Assembly: GCF_009733535.1 (NCBI RefSeq)
Contig: NZ_SMMI01000017.1
Coordinates: 1 to 64,000 of the forward strand
Direction of reading: 5' to 3'
Source: Sphingobacterium endophyticum
Lineage (GTDB): Bacteria > Bacteroidota > Bacteroidia > Sphingobacteriales > Sphingobacteriaceae
Length of the DNA: 64,000 bases
The notes under the pieces were generated by a model. It saw nothing but the letters and a program-made list of their open reading frames with translations, made no database searches and was not told the DNA's origin. Shown in pieces: positions 1 to 9,419 of this stretch. The position numbers and the translations under genes were made by a program. Each line of letters opens with the position of its first letter. The stretch's first letter is position 1.

Positions 1-1432
1 GTTGCAATTAAATTATCTAATCCTCTAAAGTAGATCGTCGGCAACTCATCTATGATAACTGAACTCTTTAATTGTCCCTTTTTGTTAATGAGCTTTACAA
101 TCCTCGAATTGTACAATCCCAACGCTGCTGAATAAATATTTTGACGGTCGGGATTATTACCAACGCACAAAATCTTAGGTTCTTTTGGGTTGTTGATGTC
201 TAAAGAAAAATCATCGCCTGTCATTACCCAGTACAACTGCGGAGAAATCATTCTTGACAAAGGTATTTTTGCTGATGCAATTTGTCCTTGCAGTTGGTCT
301 TGTGCGCCACCTTGCCACGCATCCATAAAAGGAGAAAGATAGTTTTCTAAATCGGGATATGAAGTTAAAATCGTGAAAACATCTGAATACTTCTTGTTCA
401 GCAATTCAATAGCGTGCGGAAAAGTACAAAACTTTCCATCTTCATAAATTTTCAAATACCAAATAATGGCTGCTAGCAAAATAATCGGACTTTCTACAAA
501 GAAATCGCCTTGTTTCTGTATCCAGCTACGGTTGAGATTTAGCATTATTGTGTAAGCTGCTTCGTAGGCATCGGAAATATCCGTCATAAAGTCGGGATTA
601 AGCGGATTGCAACGATGGCTCTTCCGTGGGTCATCAAAGTTGATAACGTAGAATTTGGGTTGAACTTTGTACTTATCGTTATGTTTCAACAAATGATTGT
701 AAGCAATGGTAGAAAGGTCATCAAACTTAAAATCGTAGATGTACATACTGAAGCCTTTTTCAATCTGCTGTTTGATATAATTATTTACAATCGCATACGA
801 TTTTCCAGAACCGGGTGTTCCCAAAACAATAGTTGCCCGGAAAGGATTGACGATATTTATCCAGCCGTCATTCCATTTATTTTTATAATAAAACTTGGTA
901 GGAAGATTGACAGAATACTCATTTTCCATCAGTTTGGTTTCCTGCTGAAAACTCTCGTTTTCATTATTGAAAACATCGTCCATAAGGTTAGTACGGAGTA
1001 ATCGGCTCATCCATACACCTGCCATCAGCAAGGCGATATAACCTAATGAGATAGTAAGAATATACAGGAATGTGCCTATTACTGGAGATAGCTTTAAGAA
1101 TGGTGTGTTCAGAAAAAACAGCACAAAGCCAATCCCCAAAGCCACGTAAATTTTAGACCAGGTTATTTTTCATTCTTTACACCCTTTGTACCTAAACAGC
1201 TTAATGCCAATAATACTAAAGCATATACTTTGGTATATAAGGTATGCGAAAACAGTCCTGCTGTTCGCTGAAAATTGCGTAATATTTTGTTGATTATTTC
1301 TAAAGTCCAGCCACGTTCTATAAAGAAACCGTAGCAAAACCAATAAAGGTGCATTAGTACCAAAAGGATACTTACTGCCCTCATAAAAGCCATTATTTTG
1401 GCTAAACCTCTTAAATCATCTTCTCCCTGCAT
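1..1432 (-). pseudogene. Conjugative coupling protein (TraG/VirD4-like, MobC), frameshifted and cut by window edge
   Basis: Type IV coupling ATPase that would link the relaxase-bound DNA to the conjugation channel at the inner membrane. The N-terminal part (1163-1432) is a membrane region starting MQGEDDLRGLAKIM and containing YWFCYGFF. Reading stops at TAA 1163-1165. Adding one A to the A5 run (T5 on the plus strand, 1166-1170) restores a second membrane region, then a Walker A (LGTPGSGKSYAIV) near 800-830 and continues open to base 1 with RGLDNLIAT. The gene continues beyond the window. It lies directly downstream of mobB, as in Bacteroidetes conjugative transposons. Family assignment is firm; whether the one-base loss is biological or an assembly error cannot be told from sequence. 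Confidence 0.8.
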
Positions 1433-1534
1433 TATTTTTTAGTTTTAATGTTCGGGCATGAATTTAAAGGCTCTACTTAGTGGCTATAAGAATGTGGCAT
1501 TCAATGGCGGTGCGTGGCAGTATTTGTCTGATTG

Positions 1535-2821
1535 TTATCGCTGACCTCCTTGATGTTTCCTTTTCTTCTTCATTTTATTGGCAAAGTCCTGTTCCTCGTA
1601 ATCTTCTCCCTGTGCTTCGGGCAATAAACCGCCTAATGCCTCAATCAAACCGTCTTCGTGTTTTTCGGCATTTAAGAAATCGAAGAAATGATGAGGTTCT
1701 TCCGCAGGAAGATCTGCATCATTTGGTCTTGATATTTTCGATTGTAGTTCAACTGGCTCTTTAATCCCAGATTTTATATTATTATTCCAATAATCATTAA
1801 AGGTATTTGCAGAAAGTTCCTTGCTTAAACGTGAACCGTTCCAAACACTTTTAGAATTGTGGTCTATAAATGTGATACCATAAATACGTCCTGTGTCATT
1901 TCTACGAACCACAACGTTAATGCCGTGTTCTCCTAACTGCTTTTTAAAACCCTGCTCATCATTTGTTGATTGCAGGGCAATGGTAACGGCAGCTTTAATA
2001 GTTGGCTTTGTCGGGTGGTCTTTTAAAGTCTCTTTGCTTTTTGCAAAATGCAATTCTAAAGCTGGTAGCCCTGCGTTCTTTCCGAAAAGCGAAGCCTTGA
2101 ATGGATGTCCGGCTCTTTCTCCTCTGTCATTTAACGAAATGTATAATAAACCCTGCCGTAGCTGCCCCTGCAATTCGCCTTCCACTTTTTCGGTAGTAAC
2201 ATTGAACAGGGAAAGCAAAGCGTTGTATTCTCCCAAAGTTTGGTATTGATAATAATTCGGCAAGTTGCGGACAACCGAAGCGATTTGGCTTTTTACATCG
2301 CCTGCCCGATAATCTACCGGACGAAAAATCTTGTCGTTCTGTTTGTGCTCTTTATCCGTTGCAGGTATCAAACCGTATTTTCTTTCGAGTTCACGGCAAA
2401 TATTCATAGACCGCATTTTTTCGAATTTGTCCGAAATCTTTTTGCCTTCTTCGTCCACGCAAACCGATACGATATGAATATGGCTACGGTCAATATCGGT
2501 ATGTTTGAATACCACAAAAGGCTGGTCGCCGTAACCCATTTCCCGCATATATTCTTCTGCCATTTTCCTGTACCGATCATCGCTTACCTTGTCTTTCGGG
2601 TCGGGATTGAGCGAAATATGCAAAGTATGTTTCTCGGTATTGCGGTTGGCTATCAGGTAAGGAGCAAAAGATTGGGCTAATTGTGCAACGGAATAATGAC
2701 CGTTAGCGGTTTCAATCATCTTATTAGCAAACAAAATCTGTCCGTTTTCATTCTCCACTTTGAGCTGATTGTACGCCAATGCTCCGTATAAATTTCCGCT
2801 TCTTCCGATTTTTGCTATCAT
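1535..2821 (-). CDS. mobB: Relaxase/mobilization nuclease MobB
   Basis: Relaxase of 428 aa that would nick oriT and pilot the transferred strand. The N-terminal relaxase fold shows histidine motifs HTLHISLNP (residues 65-73) and HTDIDRSHIHIVS (107-119), the usual HUH/three-histidine arrangement of the MobB relaxases of Bacteroidetes mobile elements. The C-terminal part is charged and low in conservation. It starts two bases downstream of the mobA stop, so the two are almost certainly cotranscribed, and it precedes the coupling protein gene. Intact reading frame; the start MIAKIGRSGN is the typical beginning for this family. Confidence 0.88.
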   Translation of the reverse strand: MIAKIGRSGNLYGALAYNQLKVENENGQILFANKMIETANGHYSVAQLAQSFAPYLIANRNTEKHTLHISLNPDPKDKVSDDRYRKMAEEYMREMGYGDQPFVVFKHTDIDRSHIHIVSVCVDEEGKKISDKFEKMRSMNICRELERKYGLIPATDKEHKQNDKIFRPVDYRAGDVKSQIASVVRNLPNYYQYQTLGEYNALLSLFNVTTEKVEGELQGQLRQGLLYISLNDRGERAGHPFKASLFGKNAGLPALELHFAKSKETLKDHPTKPTIKAAVTIALQSTNDEQGFKKQLGEHGINVVVRRNDTGRIYGITFIDHNSKSVWNGSRLSKELSANTFNDYWNNNIKSGIKEPVELQSKISRPNDADLPAEEPHHFFDFLNAEKHEDGLIEALGGLLPEAQGEDYEEQDFANKMKKKRKHQGGQR

Positions 2822-2823
2822 TT

Positions 2824-3261
2824 TTACAGCTGTTTTTTCAAATGTTTTGCTTCAAATTCTTCGGTTAACTGAATGATTTTTTGGCATAGCATCGCCATTT
2901 CAGACGTCTGTTTTTCCAATTTGTAGAGAAACGCTGCGGCTTTCTTCTCCGAAAAATGTTTGTACAGCAGCTTTACAATCTGGTTATAGTTCACGCCTAC
3001 AGAGCGAAACTGACTGTGAAACGAGGTTAATCGCATATAAAAATCAACCGTTCCCTTGTCAATTTTAACCGATTTCATTTCCTTGCTGAACAGCAGAGAA
3101 ATGATAAACTTTGCTTTATTGGGCATTCCTGATGCTTCAAAAAGCGATAAAAGTTTGGCATTTTCTTCGTCCGTAAGGCGGAAAACGTGGCGATGGATGC
3201 TTGGATCGGTCTTAGCTCTCCGTCCGCCTTTATTCTGTTTTTTGTTATTGTTCTCGTTCAT
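2824..3261 (-). CDS. mobA: Mobilization accessory protein MobA
   Basis: Small DNA-binding partner of the relaxase (145 aa). The start chosen is MNENNNKKQNKGGRRAK at 3261. The open frame extends upstream to 3399, but that extension runs through the inverted repeats of the candidate oriT and has no coding character. The body has the ribbon-helix-helix/MobC-type pattern HVFRLTDEENAKL followed by helical segments ending in a basic tail. It is two bases from mobB and next to the hairpin region where such proteins bind. It is probably autoregulated through that region, by analogy with other mobilization accessory proteins. Confidence 0.75.
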   Translation of the reverse strand: MNENNNKKQNKGGRRAKTDPSIHRHVFRLTDEENAKLLSLFEASGMPNKAKFIISLLFSKEMKSVKIDKGTVDFYMRLTSFHSQFRSVGVNYNQIVKLLYKHFSEKKAAAFLYKLEKQTSEMAMLCQKIIQLTEEFEAKHLKKQL

Positions 3262-3326
3262 CACTAATCCATTTTTAATCCACACAAAACGCTGACTTCG
3301 GAAGGCGTTTTTTAGCTCCCAACAGG

Positions 3327-3422
3327 GCAAGTTGTTTTGAGGCACTAACTCGGTTTCGAGTGCCTCAAAACACAACTTGCCGTGTTCTGATGAACACAAA
3401 AATCCGCCCTTCGGGACGGATT
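3327..3422. other. Candidate oriT: three adjacent inverted repeats upstream of mobA
   Basis: Three hairpins stand in a row. The arms 3327-3346 (GCAAGTTGTTTTGAGGCACT) and 3359-3380 pair with only a two-base bulge. GTGTTC-TGAT-GAACAC is at 3382-3397. AATCCG-CCC-TTC-GGG-A-CGGATT is at 3401-3422. The position, immediately 5' of divergently placed mob (minus) and tra (plus) genes, is where oriT lies in related elements. The nick site itself is not identified. The last hairpin could instead be a terminator, although no U-tract follows it. Confidence 0.5.
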
Positions 3423-3961
3423 AAATGTAACAGGGAAAAACGACTTGATGCCGTTCTGTTTAATGTCCATTCTGTCGAAATACTTCGCATAAATCGGTTA
3501 ATAAAAATCATTTTACAAAGTAAAGACCTGCCCATTAGACTATTGCAAAATCGCACCCAGACAAACTCTGCCTTTGAACGCCAAACACCGCCAAGCCTAT
3601 AAAATTGAATAAAAATGATGAGTTCTTTGCTTTTGAATGTTAGCAGGAAGACAATCAATCCGTGCTTCAAGACAAGCGAATTGAACACATTCAAGATTTC
3701 AGATAATCCGGCTTGCCTGATTGCAGGAACGCAAGAATTCAAGAAAACGTGACGGCTTGCTATCAAAATATCCTGCTTTCAAGTTTGACGGAAGTTAAGA
3801 AAGACGGCAATCCTGCCTGATAAATTGCAAGAATGAATGTTGTATTGCTGGATTGCAAGAAATCAGAAATTCCAGCAAGCAAGATTGATGACAATCATGA
3901 AAGAAATCAGTATAGCCTGCAAGACTGAAAACAAGAATACATAAACTTTAAATTTTAAAAT
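3423..3961. other. Noncoding region between mob and tra operons, rich in TGCAAGA-like words
   Basis: No credible gene in about 540 bases. From about 3700 the plus strand repeats short words of the type TTGCAAGAA, CAAGAA and GCAAG many times (for example near 3822, 3855, 3877 and 3920), giving an iteron-like texture. The tra promoter must lie here because traA starts at 3962. The segment 3568-3584 (CTGCCTTTGAACGCCAA) recurs nearly identically at 33963-33979. Confidence 0.4.
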
Positions 3962-4729
3962 ATGGACACACAAAAGAAACCTCTATTTATTGCCTTTTCT
4001 TCTCAAAAAGGCGGTGTTGGAAAAAGCAGTTTTACCACGCTCGTCGCAAGTACGATGCACTATCGATTGGGCTACAAAGTAGCTGTATTTGATGCGGATT
4101 TCCCACAACATAGTTTGATGAAAATGAAAACGCGGGATTTGGCTACGGTGATGGAAAACGAGGCTTTGAAAAAGCTGGCTTACAAACAATTTAGCACCAT
4201 CAACAAAAAAGCTTATCCGATTATGCAAAACAAAGCCGACAATGTATTAGAAGTGGCTCACGAATTTGTAGATACTTCTTCCGTTCCTATTGACGTAGTA
4301 TTTTTCGACTTGCCTGGAACTGTGAATACGTCCGGAATTTTGAAAGCATTGGCTGGAATGCACCATATTTTTACGCCCATCACAGCAGACCGTGTAGTAA
4401 TGGAAAGTACGCTCGTCTTCACACAAATTTTGCAGGATGTGATTATGAAAAAAGGAGAAACATCCATAAAAACCATTAATCTCTTTTGGAACCAAGTGGA
4501 CGGTAGAGAAAGTACACCGTTGTATGACGTTTATAATCAACTTATCGAGCAATTGGGATTGAGCCTGATGCAAAGCCAAATCAAGAATAGCACACGTTTT
4601 CGGAAAGAAAGTGAAGCGGATAGCAAGACTGTTTTCCGTTCAACTTTAATGCCTCCAGATGAACGATTGATGAAAGCTTGTCAGTTGAATTTATTCATCG
4701 AAGAATTTTTAAAAATCATTCAATTATAG
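3962..4729 (+). CDS. traA: ParA-like conjugal transfer ATPase TraA
   Basis: ParA/MinD-type P-loop ATPase of 255 aa, cytoplasmic. The deviant Walker A KGGVGKS is at residues 16-22, a switch-like FDADFPQHS is near 45, and the Walker B region VVFFDLPG is near 110. It is the first gene of the tra operon and is followed four bases later by the DUF3408 gene. In Bacteroidetes conjugative transposons this protein is called TraA and is thought to help stability or transfer-complex positioning. That role is inferred from family and context. Confidence 0.85.
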   Translation: MDTQKKPLFIAFSSQKGGVGKSSFTTLVASTMHYRLGYKVAVFDADFPQHSLMKMKTRDLATVMENEALKKLAYKQFSTINKKAYPIMQNKADNVLEVAHEFVDTSSVPIDVVFFDLPGTVNTSGILKALAGMHHIFTPITADRVVMESTLVFTQILQDVIMKKGETSIKTINLFWNQVDGRESTPLYDVYNQLIEQLGLSLMQSQIKNSTRFRKESEADSKTVFRSTLMPPDERLMKACQLNLFIEEFLKIIQL

Positions 4730-4733
4730 CCTT

Positions 4734-5171
4734 ATGGAGAAAGATAATAAAAGAAAAGCTACGCCCGATATTAACGAGGAAATGATGATGAACCTGATGG
4801 TTGATGGCGTAAAAAAAGACGGAATACAACTTCCACCAGAACCCATCGAAAAAAAAGAAAGTGAAGATGTGAAACAAGAGGAATTTTCGAGGAATAAACC
4901 TGCTCAAAAAGAAACGAAGCGAGCAAAGAAAATTCTTGACGGAAGTTATGGCGACCATTTTTTGAAAACGCATTCAATGACAAAACGCGGAGATAAAAGT
5001 ATTTACATTCGGCAGGAATATCACGAACGTTTATCCCGAATTATACAGGTTATAGGAAAAGATGAAATACCGCTGTATGCTTACCTCGATAATATTTTGG
5101 AACATCATTTCGAAATATTTGAGAAAGCCATTACCGATGATTTTAATGAGAAATTTAAACCCATTTTTTAA
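4734..5171 (+). CDS. DUF3408-type conjugal transfer protein (TraB-like)
   Basis: A 145-aa acidic then basic protein. The first 70 residues are charged and probably disordered. The C-terminal half (KTHSMTKRGDKSIYIRQEYH onward) resembles the DUF3408 domain with a ribbon-helix-helix-like fold, common right after the ParA gene in these elements. It starts four bases after traA and ends two bases before the next gene, so it is clearly an operon member. A DNA-binding partner of the ParA-like ATPase is the likely role, by analogy with ParA/ParB-type pairs. No biochemical role is established from the sequence. Confidence 0.7.
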   Translation: MEKDNKRKATPDINEEMMMNLMVDGVKKDGIQLPPEPIEKKESEDVKQEEFSRNKPAQKETKRAKKILDGSYGDHFLKTHSMTKRGDKSIYIRQEYHERLSRIIQVIGKDEIPLYAYLDNILEHHFEIFEKAITDDFNEKFKPIF

Positions 5172-5173
5172 TT

Positions 5174-5809
5174 ATGGAAATAGTAATTGTAATATGCTTG
5201 TTGATTGTAATTGCCTTGCTTTCGCAGGATAAAATTATCATCAAAAAAAGGTCGGAACAAAAACCGATGCAGGAAAAAATTAACCCAAATCTTCCTGATA
5301 TTATGGGACAACCTAAGCCAGTAAGAAGCCTTTTGATGCCAAACACTGCCAATAAAAGCCAAATTGAGGAAGACGAAATAAATCCTGATAATTTAGACAT
5401 AGAATACGACGAAAATGAAAACGTTGGCATTCAAATTCCGCAGGAAGAGCTGGACGAAGTTTTCAGAAACACGCCTGATTTGGATGAAGAGGAAGAGGAA
5501 TGGAATAGGTACGGAATTTCCGGTGGCGATGACAGTCTTGCTCAAGGGGTTACCTTTGAAGAACTAAGCTCAGTGGGGGTATTGCTTCAAAAAGAAAACT
5601 TGGAACAATCTCAAAAGGAAACAGCAGTTGCGATAGTTCAAAAATTACAAGGAACTGATTTATTCAGCCTACTGGAAAATTCCATCGAAGGTGCTTCCCG
5701 AAAAATTGCCGAGCTTTTGGATAGCACACTGGCATCTGAAACCGAGGACAGTTCTTCTGCTTTGCGGAAAAGTGATTTGGGGGATTTTGATATTGGGGAG
5801 TTTGTTTAG
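5174..5809 (+). CDS. Conjugal transfer protein TraD-like, single membrane anchor
   Basis: A 211-aa protein with one N-terminal membrane segment (IVIVICLLIVIALLS, residues 3-17), a long acidic, probably disordered middle, and a helical C-terminus ending DFDIGEFV. This matches the poorly understood TraD family that precedes traE in Bacteroidetes conjugative transposons. Normally traE would follow directly. Here a 4.2 kb minus-strand cargo operon begins ten bases after the stop codon and separates the two. Base composition is like the other tra genes. Confidence 0.65.
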   Translation: MEIVIVICLLIVIALLSQDKIIIKKRSEQKPMQEKINPNLPDIMGQPKPVRSLLMPNTANKSQIEEDEINPDNLDIEYDENENVGIQIPQEELDEVFRNTPDLDEEEEEWNRYGISGGDDSLAQGVTFEELSSVGVLLQKENLEQSQKETAVAIVQKLQGTDLFSLLENSIEGASRKIAELLDSTLASETEDSSSALRKSDLGDFDIGEFV

Positions 5810-5818
5810 AAACGAGGT

Positions 5819-6193
5819 CTACCCTTCAGCAATAATAAAGGCTTGAGAGAAAGAAGAAGAGTGACTTATGCTAACAATCCAATTCTGAATTCCTAGTAAA
5901 TTGGATATTTTTAATGGCATCCCTGATAAAACTATGATTGGTTTTCCTCTATCATCTTTTAGTATTTCAATCTCTGTTAATGAAATTCCATCTTCCATGC
6001 CCGTAAACAGACATTTCAATATAGCTTCTTTTGCTGCGAATCTACCTGAAAGAAATTGTAATGTTTTTTTTGTTGAACAGAGTTTTAACTCTCTTTCAGA
6101 AAAAATCCTCGCTAGGATAAGTTCATCGCTTTCCCAGTTCAACTTTTTAGAAACATCATGTTCTACTATATCACAGCCAATAGAAATAATCAT
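5819..6193 (-). CDS. AcpS-type 4'-phosphopantetheinyl transferase
   Basis: 124 aa, the normal length of holo-ACP synthase. The enzyme transfers phosphopantetheine from CoA to a serine of a carrier protein. Visible motifs are IGCDIVE (residues 5-11, the metal-binding G-x-D-x-x-E pattern), SGRFAAKEAILK (49-60, the F/W-x-x-K-E motif) and VSISHSS (108-114). It is the last gene of the seven-gene cargo operon and its start overlaps the stop of the MazG-like gene by one base, so expression is coupled. Because the first gene of this operon looks like a carrier protein, this is probably a dedicated rather than housekeeping AcpS. The substrate pairing is inference. Confidence 0.85.
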   Translation of the reverse strand: MIISIGCDIVEHDVSKKLNWESDELILARIFSERELKLCSTKKTLQFLSGRFAAKEAILKCLFTGMEDGISLTEIEILKDDRGKPIIVLSGMPLKISNLLGIQNWIVSISHSSSFSQAFIIAEG

Positions 6194-6780
6194 TATAAAA
6201 GGGGTAGATGATTTAATTTTCTGTTTACTGTGTCAAATTCTATAATACCACCTTGATTTGATATTAGAAATCTAAAAGCTGCATACGATTGTAAAATGGC
6301 ATATTCCCACTCTTCAGAAGTGCGTACATTTACTTCAAAGTTTTCAGTCATTTCTCTGATTATTCTCAAAGTGGTTTTTGATATTTTTGACTTCCCTTTA
6401 AAAAATTTCTTTCTCTTAGCTTCATTAAATATGATCATAGAAATGGCTTCTTCTGTAATTATAGCTCTCGCACCATCTTCAATTTCATCGATCAAAGGAT
6501 TGCTTTTTCTTTTTCTTTTCATCATAGCTCTTCCACACGGAGACCATCCTAATAAGGCAGCAAACGAATAATGAAATATATCATGATAACGATAGTAATC
6601 ATTATCATAGGAATTATCATTAATGATATCTCCAAGTTGTTTTGATCCATTAAAAATCACTTGGACTTCATTCTTTTTTTCACTTCCAACTTCTTTAAAT
6701 GATACTCTAAAATATCTGGGAATTTGCTCCCCAGATATATAGTTCTCGTCAAAAAAATCTTTCTTAATTTGTTCTATCAT
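6193..6780 (-). CDS. MazG-like nucleotide pyrophosphohydrolase-family protein
   Basis: A 195-aa all-helical protein. The stretch YRYHDIFHYSFAALLGWSP (residues about 62-80) followed by LIDEIEDGARAIITEEAIS (about 95-113) has the spacing of the acidic E-x-x-E/D metal-binding helices of all-alpha NTP pyrophosphatases of the MazG group. Such enzymes hydrolyse noncanonical or modified dNTPs to the monophosphate. It is placed between the aGPT-like gene and the acpS-like gene with 1-15 base spacing, which suggests a nucleotide or modified-base substrate. The substrate is unknown, and assignment to the fold is by motif and context only. Confidence 0.6.
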   Translation of the reverse strand: MIEQIKKDFFDENYISGEQIPRYFRVSFKEVGSEKKNEVQVIFNGSKQLGDIINDNSYDNDYYRYHDIFHYSFAALLGWSPCGRAMMKRKRKSNPLIDEIEDGARAIITEEAISMIIFNEAKRKKFFKGKSKISKTTLRIIREMTENFEVNVRTSEEWEYAILQSYAAFRFLISNQGGIIEFDTVNRKLNHLPLL

Positions 6781-6794
6781 TGTTTTTTCATCTA

Positions 6795-7811
6795 TTAATC
6801 AATAATAATATTTTTATTAATCCCCCATTTTGGTGGAAACCAATAGTTGATAGGTTTCAAGTTTAATTTATAAACTTGTTTAATTCTCACTCTATCGCTA
6901 TTTCCTTTTATATCAGGATGTTTGACCCTTGCATATTTATCAACTTCACAAAACAAATTCTGGCAGTCTATAAGCTGTAATCTCCTTCCCCATAGTGTTT
7001 TAAAATCTAGCCCTAACCTTTCAAATTCCATTTCTTGTCTGTCTGTCATTAATTTAATGACTTCAACATTACTTAATCCTCCTGTATTTTCAAAGCATTT
7101 ACTAATTCCACCTAACGCACCAGGACCAGGTACTACAAATTCAGACTCTGAAAAATCAATTATATTGGAGTAATTGATGTCTATTAAAATTTGGTATGCT
7201 AAAAAATCTCCTAATCCTGGAAAACTTTTTATTATATCAAATGCTTGTTGCATTTTGTTACAGTCCATTAGTTGAATAGAAGTATCTTTTTTCAAGATAA
7301 AGTCAATCAGCTTTAAATGATTAGAATGTTTCCTTTCATGCCCAAATTGTTTTACTGAAGGCATAATATATGCTGCTGAGTATATTGTTTTCTTTTCAGA
7401 AAAAGCCTTACTTAATACCTTATCATATTTGTTGAAATCAAATTCTTCATATACTAAATCTCCAATATTCTTTTTGAGTAGCTCCCAAGTTTCAATTTTA
7501 TTAAATAATTTAAATAGAAGTATTCTAAAAAGTACCTCATTAGACGAATTAGAATAGCTATCATTATAAATGACCTCTTTTATTAGATACTGACTTACTC
7601 TGTCAGAAGCCCTGTAAGCATTTGTAAATCTATGTTTAGATAAAATTGGGTCGTTTGTCCAAGGATATTTATTACCTTCTATTCTACTGAAAAAAACATC
7701 CTGTCTTAGTACTGCAAATCTCCAGTAGCTATCATACACCTCAGTAGTTTTTGCAGGTAATAAAGGTTTATATATTGTAAAGGACTTTTCCTTCTTAGTT
7801 ATTATACTCAT
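6795..7811 (-). CDS. Alpha-glutamyl/putrescinyl thymine pyrophosphorylase-like (5-hmdU DNA kinase helical domain) protein
   Basis: A 338-aa protein whose motifs run in the order seen in this family: FFSRIEGNKYPWTNDPIL near residue 40, FTNAYRASDRVSQYLI near 62-77, FRILLFKLFNKIETWELL near 95, the helix-hairpin-like FPGLGDFLAYQILIDINYS near 195, FVVPGPGALGGISKCF near 225, LIDCQNLFCEVDKYARV near 277, and a C-terminal PPKW. The family is known from phage pathways that hypermodify thymine in DNA and from stand-alone bacterial operons. The bacterial role is not settled. It overlaps the thymidylate-synthase-like gene by one base. Together they point to recognition or processing of a modified thymine. 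Confidence 0.8.
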   Translation of the reverse strand: MSIITKKEKSFTIYKPLLPAKTTEVYDSYWRFAVLRQDVFFSRIEGNKYPWTNDPILSKHRFTNAYRASDRVSQYLIKEVIYNDSYSNSSNEVLFRILLFKLFNKIETWELLKKNIGDLVYEEFDFNKYDKVLSKAFSEKKTIYSAAYIMPSVKQFGHERKHSNHLKLIDFILKKDTSIQLMDCNKMQQAFDIIKSFPGLGDFLAYQILIDINYSNIIDFSESEFVVPGPGALGGISKCFENTGGLSNVEVIKLMTDRQEMEFERLGLDFKTLWGRRLQLIDCQNLFCEVDKYARVKHPDIKGNSDRVRIKQVYKLNLKPINYWFPPKWGINKNIIID

Positions 7812-8554
7812 TAGTTTTCTACAGTCATTTTGCTAATTAGTGTCTTCGCCTGAGCTTTTGTCAAATGGTCTAATTTTTCAACTCCAACAAAACAATTAAA
7901 TCTTTCTAATTCTAATCCTGTTTCTTGTGCTACAAATTTTCCTAGATTTATCAATCCTAACCAATTGCCATACGCTCTCTGATACAGATACTGCATTGCA
8001 TAAAAGCTATTTATTATCAATCCACCATTCTCAGATTTATAGAATGTAACATGTTGTAAGCAAGGAAAACTTTGAAACATACCATTTTTATGATCTTTTA
8101 ATGGATCAAAAATAGCTGCTTGAGATTTTGATCTACGTTTGATTTTGGACTCTTCTTTTAATGAATCAATTATAATTTCTAATTGATTTTTCCGAGTGTC
8201 TCCAAATGCTATTAGCCTTTCAAAATAGGTTCCAGAGCTATTCCTTTGGTCAATTTTTTTAAGCCTTGGCAAAACATTTTTTAAGTAATTATCAAATAAA
8301 TCACCTCTATTACCTTTGTTAAACAGATATAACGATTGTGGAAATATAGTTTCAGAAACAATTTCTATAGAGTCTAATTCATTTTGGGATAAATCAATAT
8401 TTAATTGATTCTTTATCAATTTATCTTCTGCAAATTCAGATAAAGTCAAAATTAATGGTGTGATTTCGTTTCCTGAATGATCAATAATATGTTGTAAAAC
8501 TTTATACCAAGCTTTGGATAAATTTTTTTCTTCTATTAGTACTGGTATGCTCAT
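7811..8554 (-). CDS. Thymidylate-synthase-like protein
   Basis: A 247-aa protein. The core reads FPCLQHVTFYKSENGGL (near residue 163) then YLYQRAYGNWLGLINLGKF (near 190) and ETGLELERF. This parallels the catalytic cysteine strand (P-C-H-x-x-x-Q-F), the Y-Q-R-S-x-D-x-x-L-G motif and the following helix of thymidylate synthases and dUMP/dCMP hydroxymethylases. The N-terminal half is not like ThyA, and the protein is shorter than housekeeping ThyA (about 264 aa). It is probably a divergent member acting on a pyrimidine nucleotide or base. Its stop overlaps the next start, indicating tight coupling. The exact reaction is unknown. Confidence 0.6.
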   Translation of the reverse strand: MSIPVLIEEKNLSKAWYKVLQHIIDHSGNEITPLILTLSEFAEDKLIKNQLNIDLSQNELDSIEIVSETIFPQSLYLFNKGNRGDLFDNYLKNVLPRLKKIDQRNSSGTYFERLIAFGDTRKNQLEIIIDSLKEESKIKRRSKSQAAIFDPLKDHKNGMFQSFPCLQHVTFYKSENGGLIINSFYAMQYLYQRAYGNWLGLINLGKFVAQETGLELERFNCFVGVEKLDHLTKAQAKTLISKMTVEN

Positions 8555-8558
8555 TTTA

Positions 8559-9419
8559 TTAATTTTCTAAATGTCGGTATTCCGCAAAACCAATATAGTT
8601 TTGCGGTTGAATTCTAGCAAAGCAACTTTTTTCACTAGCGCTTGAATAAATAGATGATATTCCGGCTCTTTTCGCTATATATAATGTTCCTAACTGTGTA
8701 TTTTTTATCTTTTCAAAATAATTGGTATCAACTTCAAAGTCTGAGGGAATTACTAAATAATTTGAAACTTCTAAATCAATTGGTAGATTACTAGTCTTAA
8801 AATCAATTATCTTGAAATATGCTTTTTCTTCAACGTTACCAAAGTGTTTTTTAAATATTTTGGAAGGCGTATGTTTAGATAATTCTAAATATTTATAATC
8901 ATTAATTAGCCTGTTAACTTTACAGTGTGTGATTAGAGTTTGGTATCCCACACCAAGCACTGAACTGACAATATAATAATCTGTTTCTGTTGCTAAATCG
9001 AAATCTAACTTCCTTTTTTTAAATTCTGATTGTACACAAGCAATAGGCATTATCAAATGCGCAGAAAATGCATCAACAAGTATTTCGTCATCACTTTTGT
9101 AGTTTGACGTATCATTTTCGTCCGTCAGAATATCTAACTTTAATCCATGATTAAAAATATGATGACCAAGTTCATGACCACAGGTAAAAATTCTTCGTGG
9201 AAAGGGACGTAAACGTGAAATAAGAATTTTTGGATAGTTTATATTATCCATAATTTTATTGTTTACATAAAATCCTTCCATATTAATATCTACAAACTGG
9301 ACATCAATTTCTAATTTAGAACAAATGTCATAAATGTTAATAGGCTCATATAAACTGTAGCCCAATTTTAATCTAACCTCACTAGCTTTTCGGATAGCAC
9401 TTGTATATAGCTCATTCAT
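8559..9419 (-). CDS. ImmA/IrrE-family metallopeptidase
   Basis: A 286-aa protein with the zinc-metallopeptidase motif HELGHHIFNH near residue 82 and a downstream acidic residue in the helix DEILVDAFSAHLIMP near 120, which is the ImmA/IrrE pattern. Family members cleave a partner XRE repressor in response to a signal. The adjacent upstream gene is exactly such a repressor, with no gap (stop at 9420, start at 9419). The C-terminal 120 residues are unlike short ImmA proteins and may be a sensor. It probably controls derepression of the cargo operon. Confidence 0.85.
   Translation of the reverse strand: MNELYTSAIRKASEVRLKLGYSLYEPINIYDICSKLEIDVQFVDINMEGFYVNNKIMDNINYPKILISRLRPFPRRIFTCGHELGHHIFNHGLKLDILTDENDTSNYKSDDEILVDAFSAHLIMPIACVQSEFKKRKLDFDLATETDYYIVSSVLGVGYQTLITHCKVNRLINDYKYLELSKHTPSKIFKKHFGNVEEKAYFKIIDFKTSNLPIDLEVSNYLVIPSDFEVDTNYFEKIKNTQLGTLYIAKRAGISSIYSSASEKSCFARIQPQNYIGFAEYRHLEN

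Noticed and set aside
615..1001. A 128-aa plus-strand frame opposite the coupling protein
   Set aside because: Antisense shadow; the minus strand there has the conserved ATPase sequence with Walker A.
3262..3399. Longer start for mobA
   Set aside because: The added 46 codons would run through the candidate oriT hairpins.
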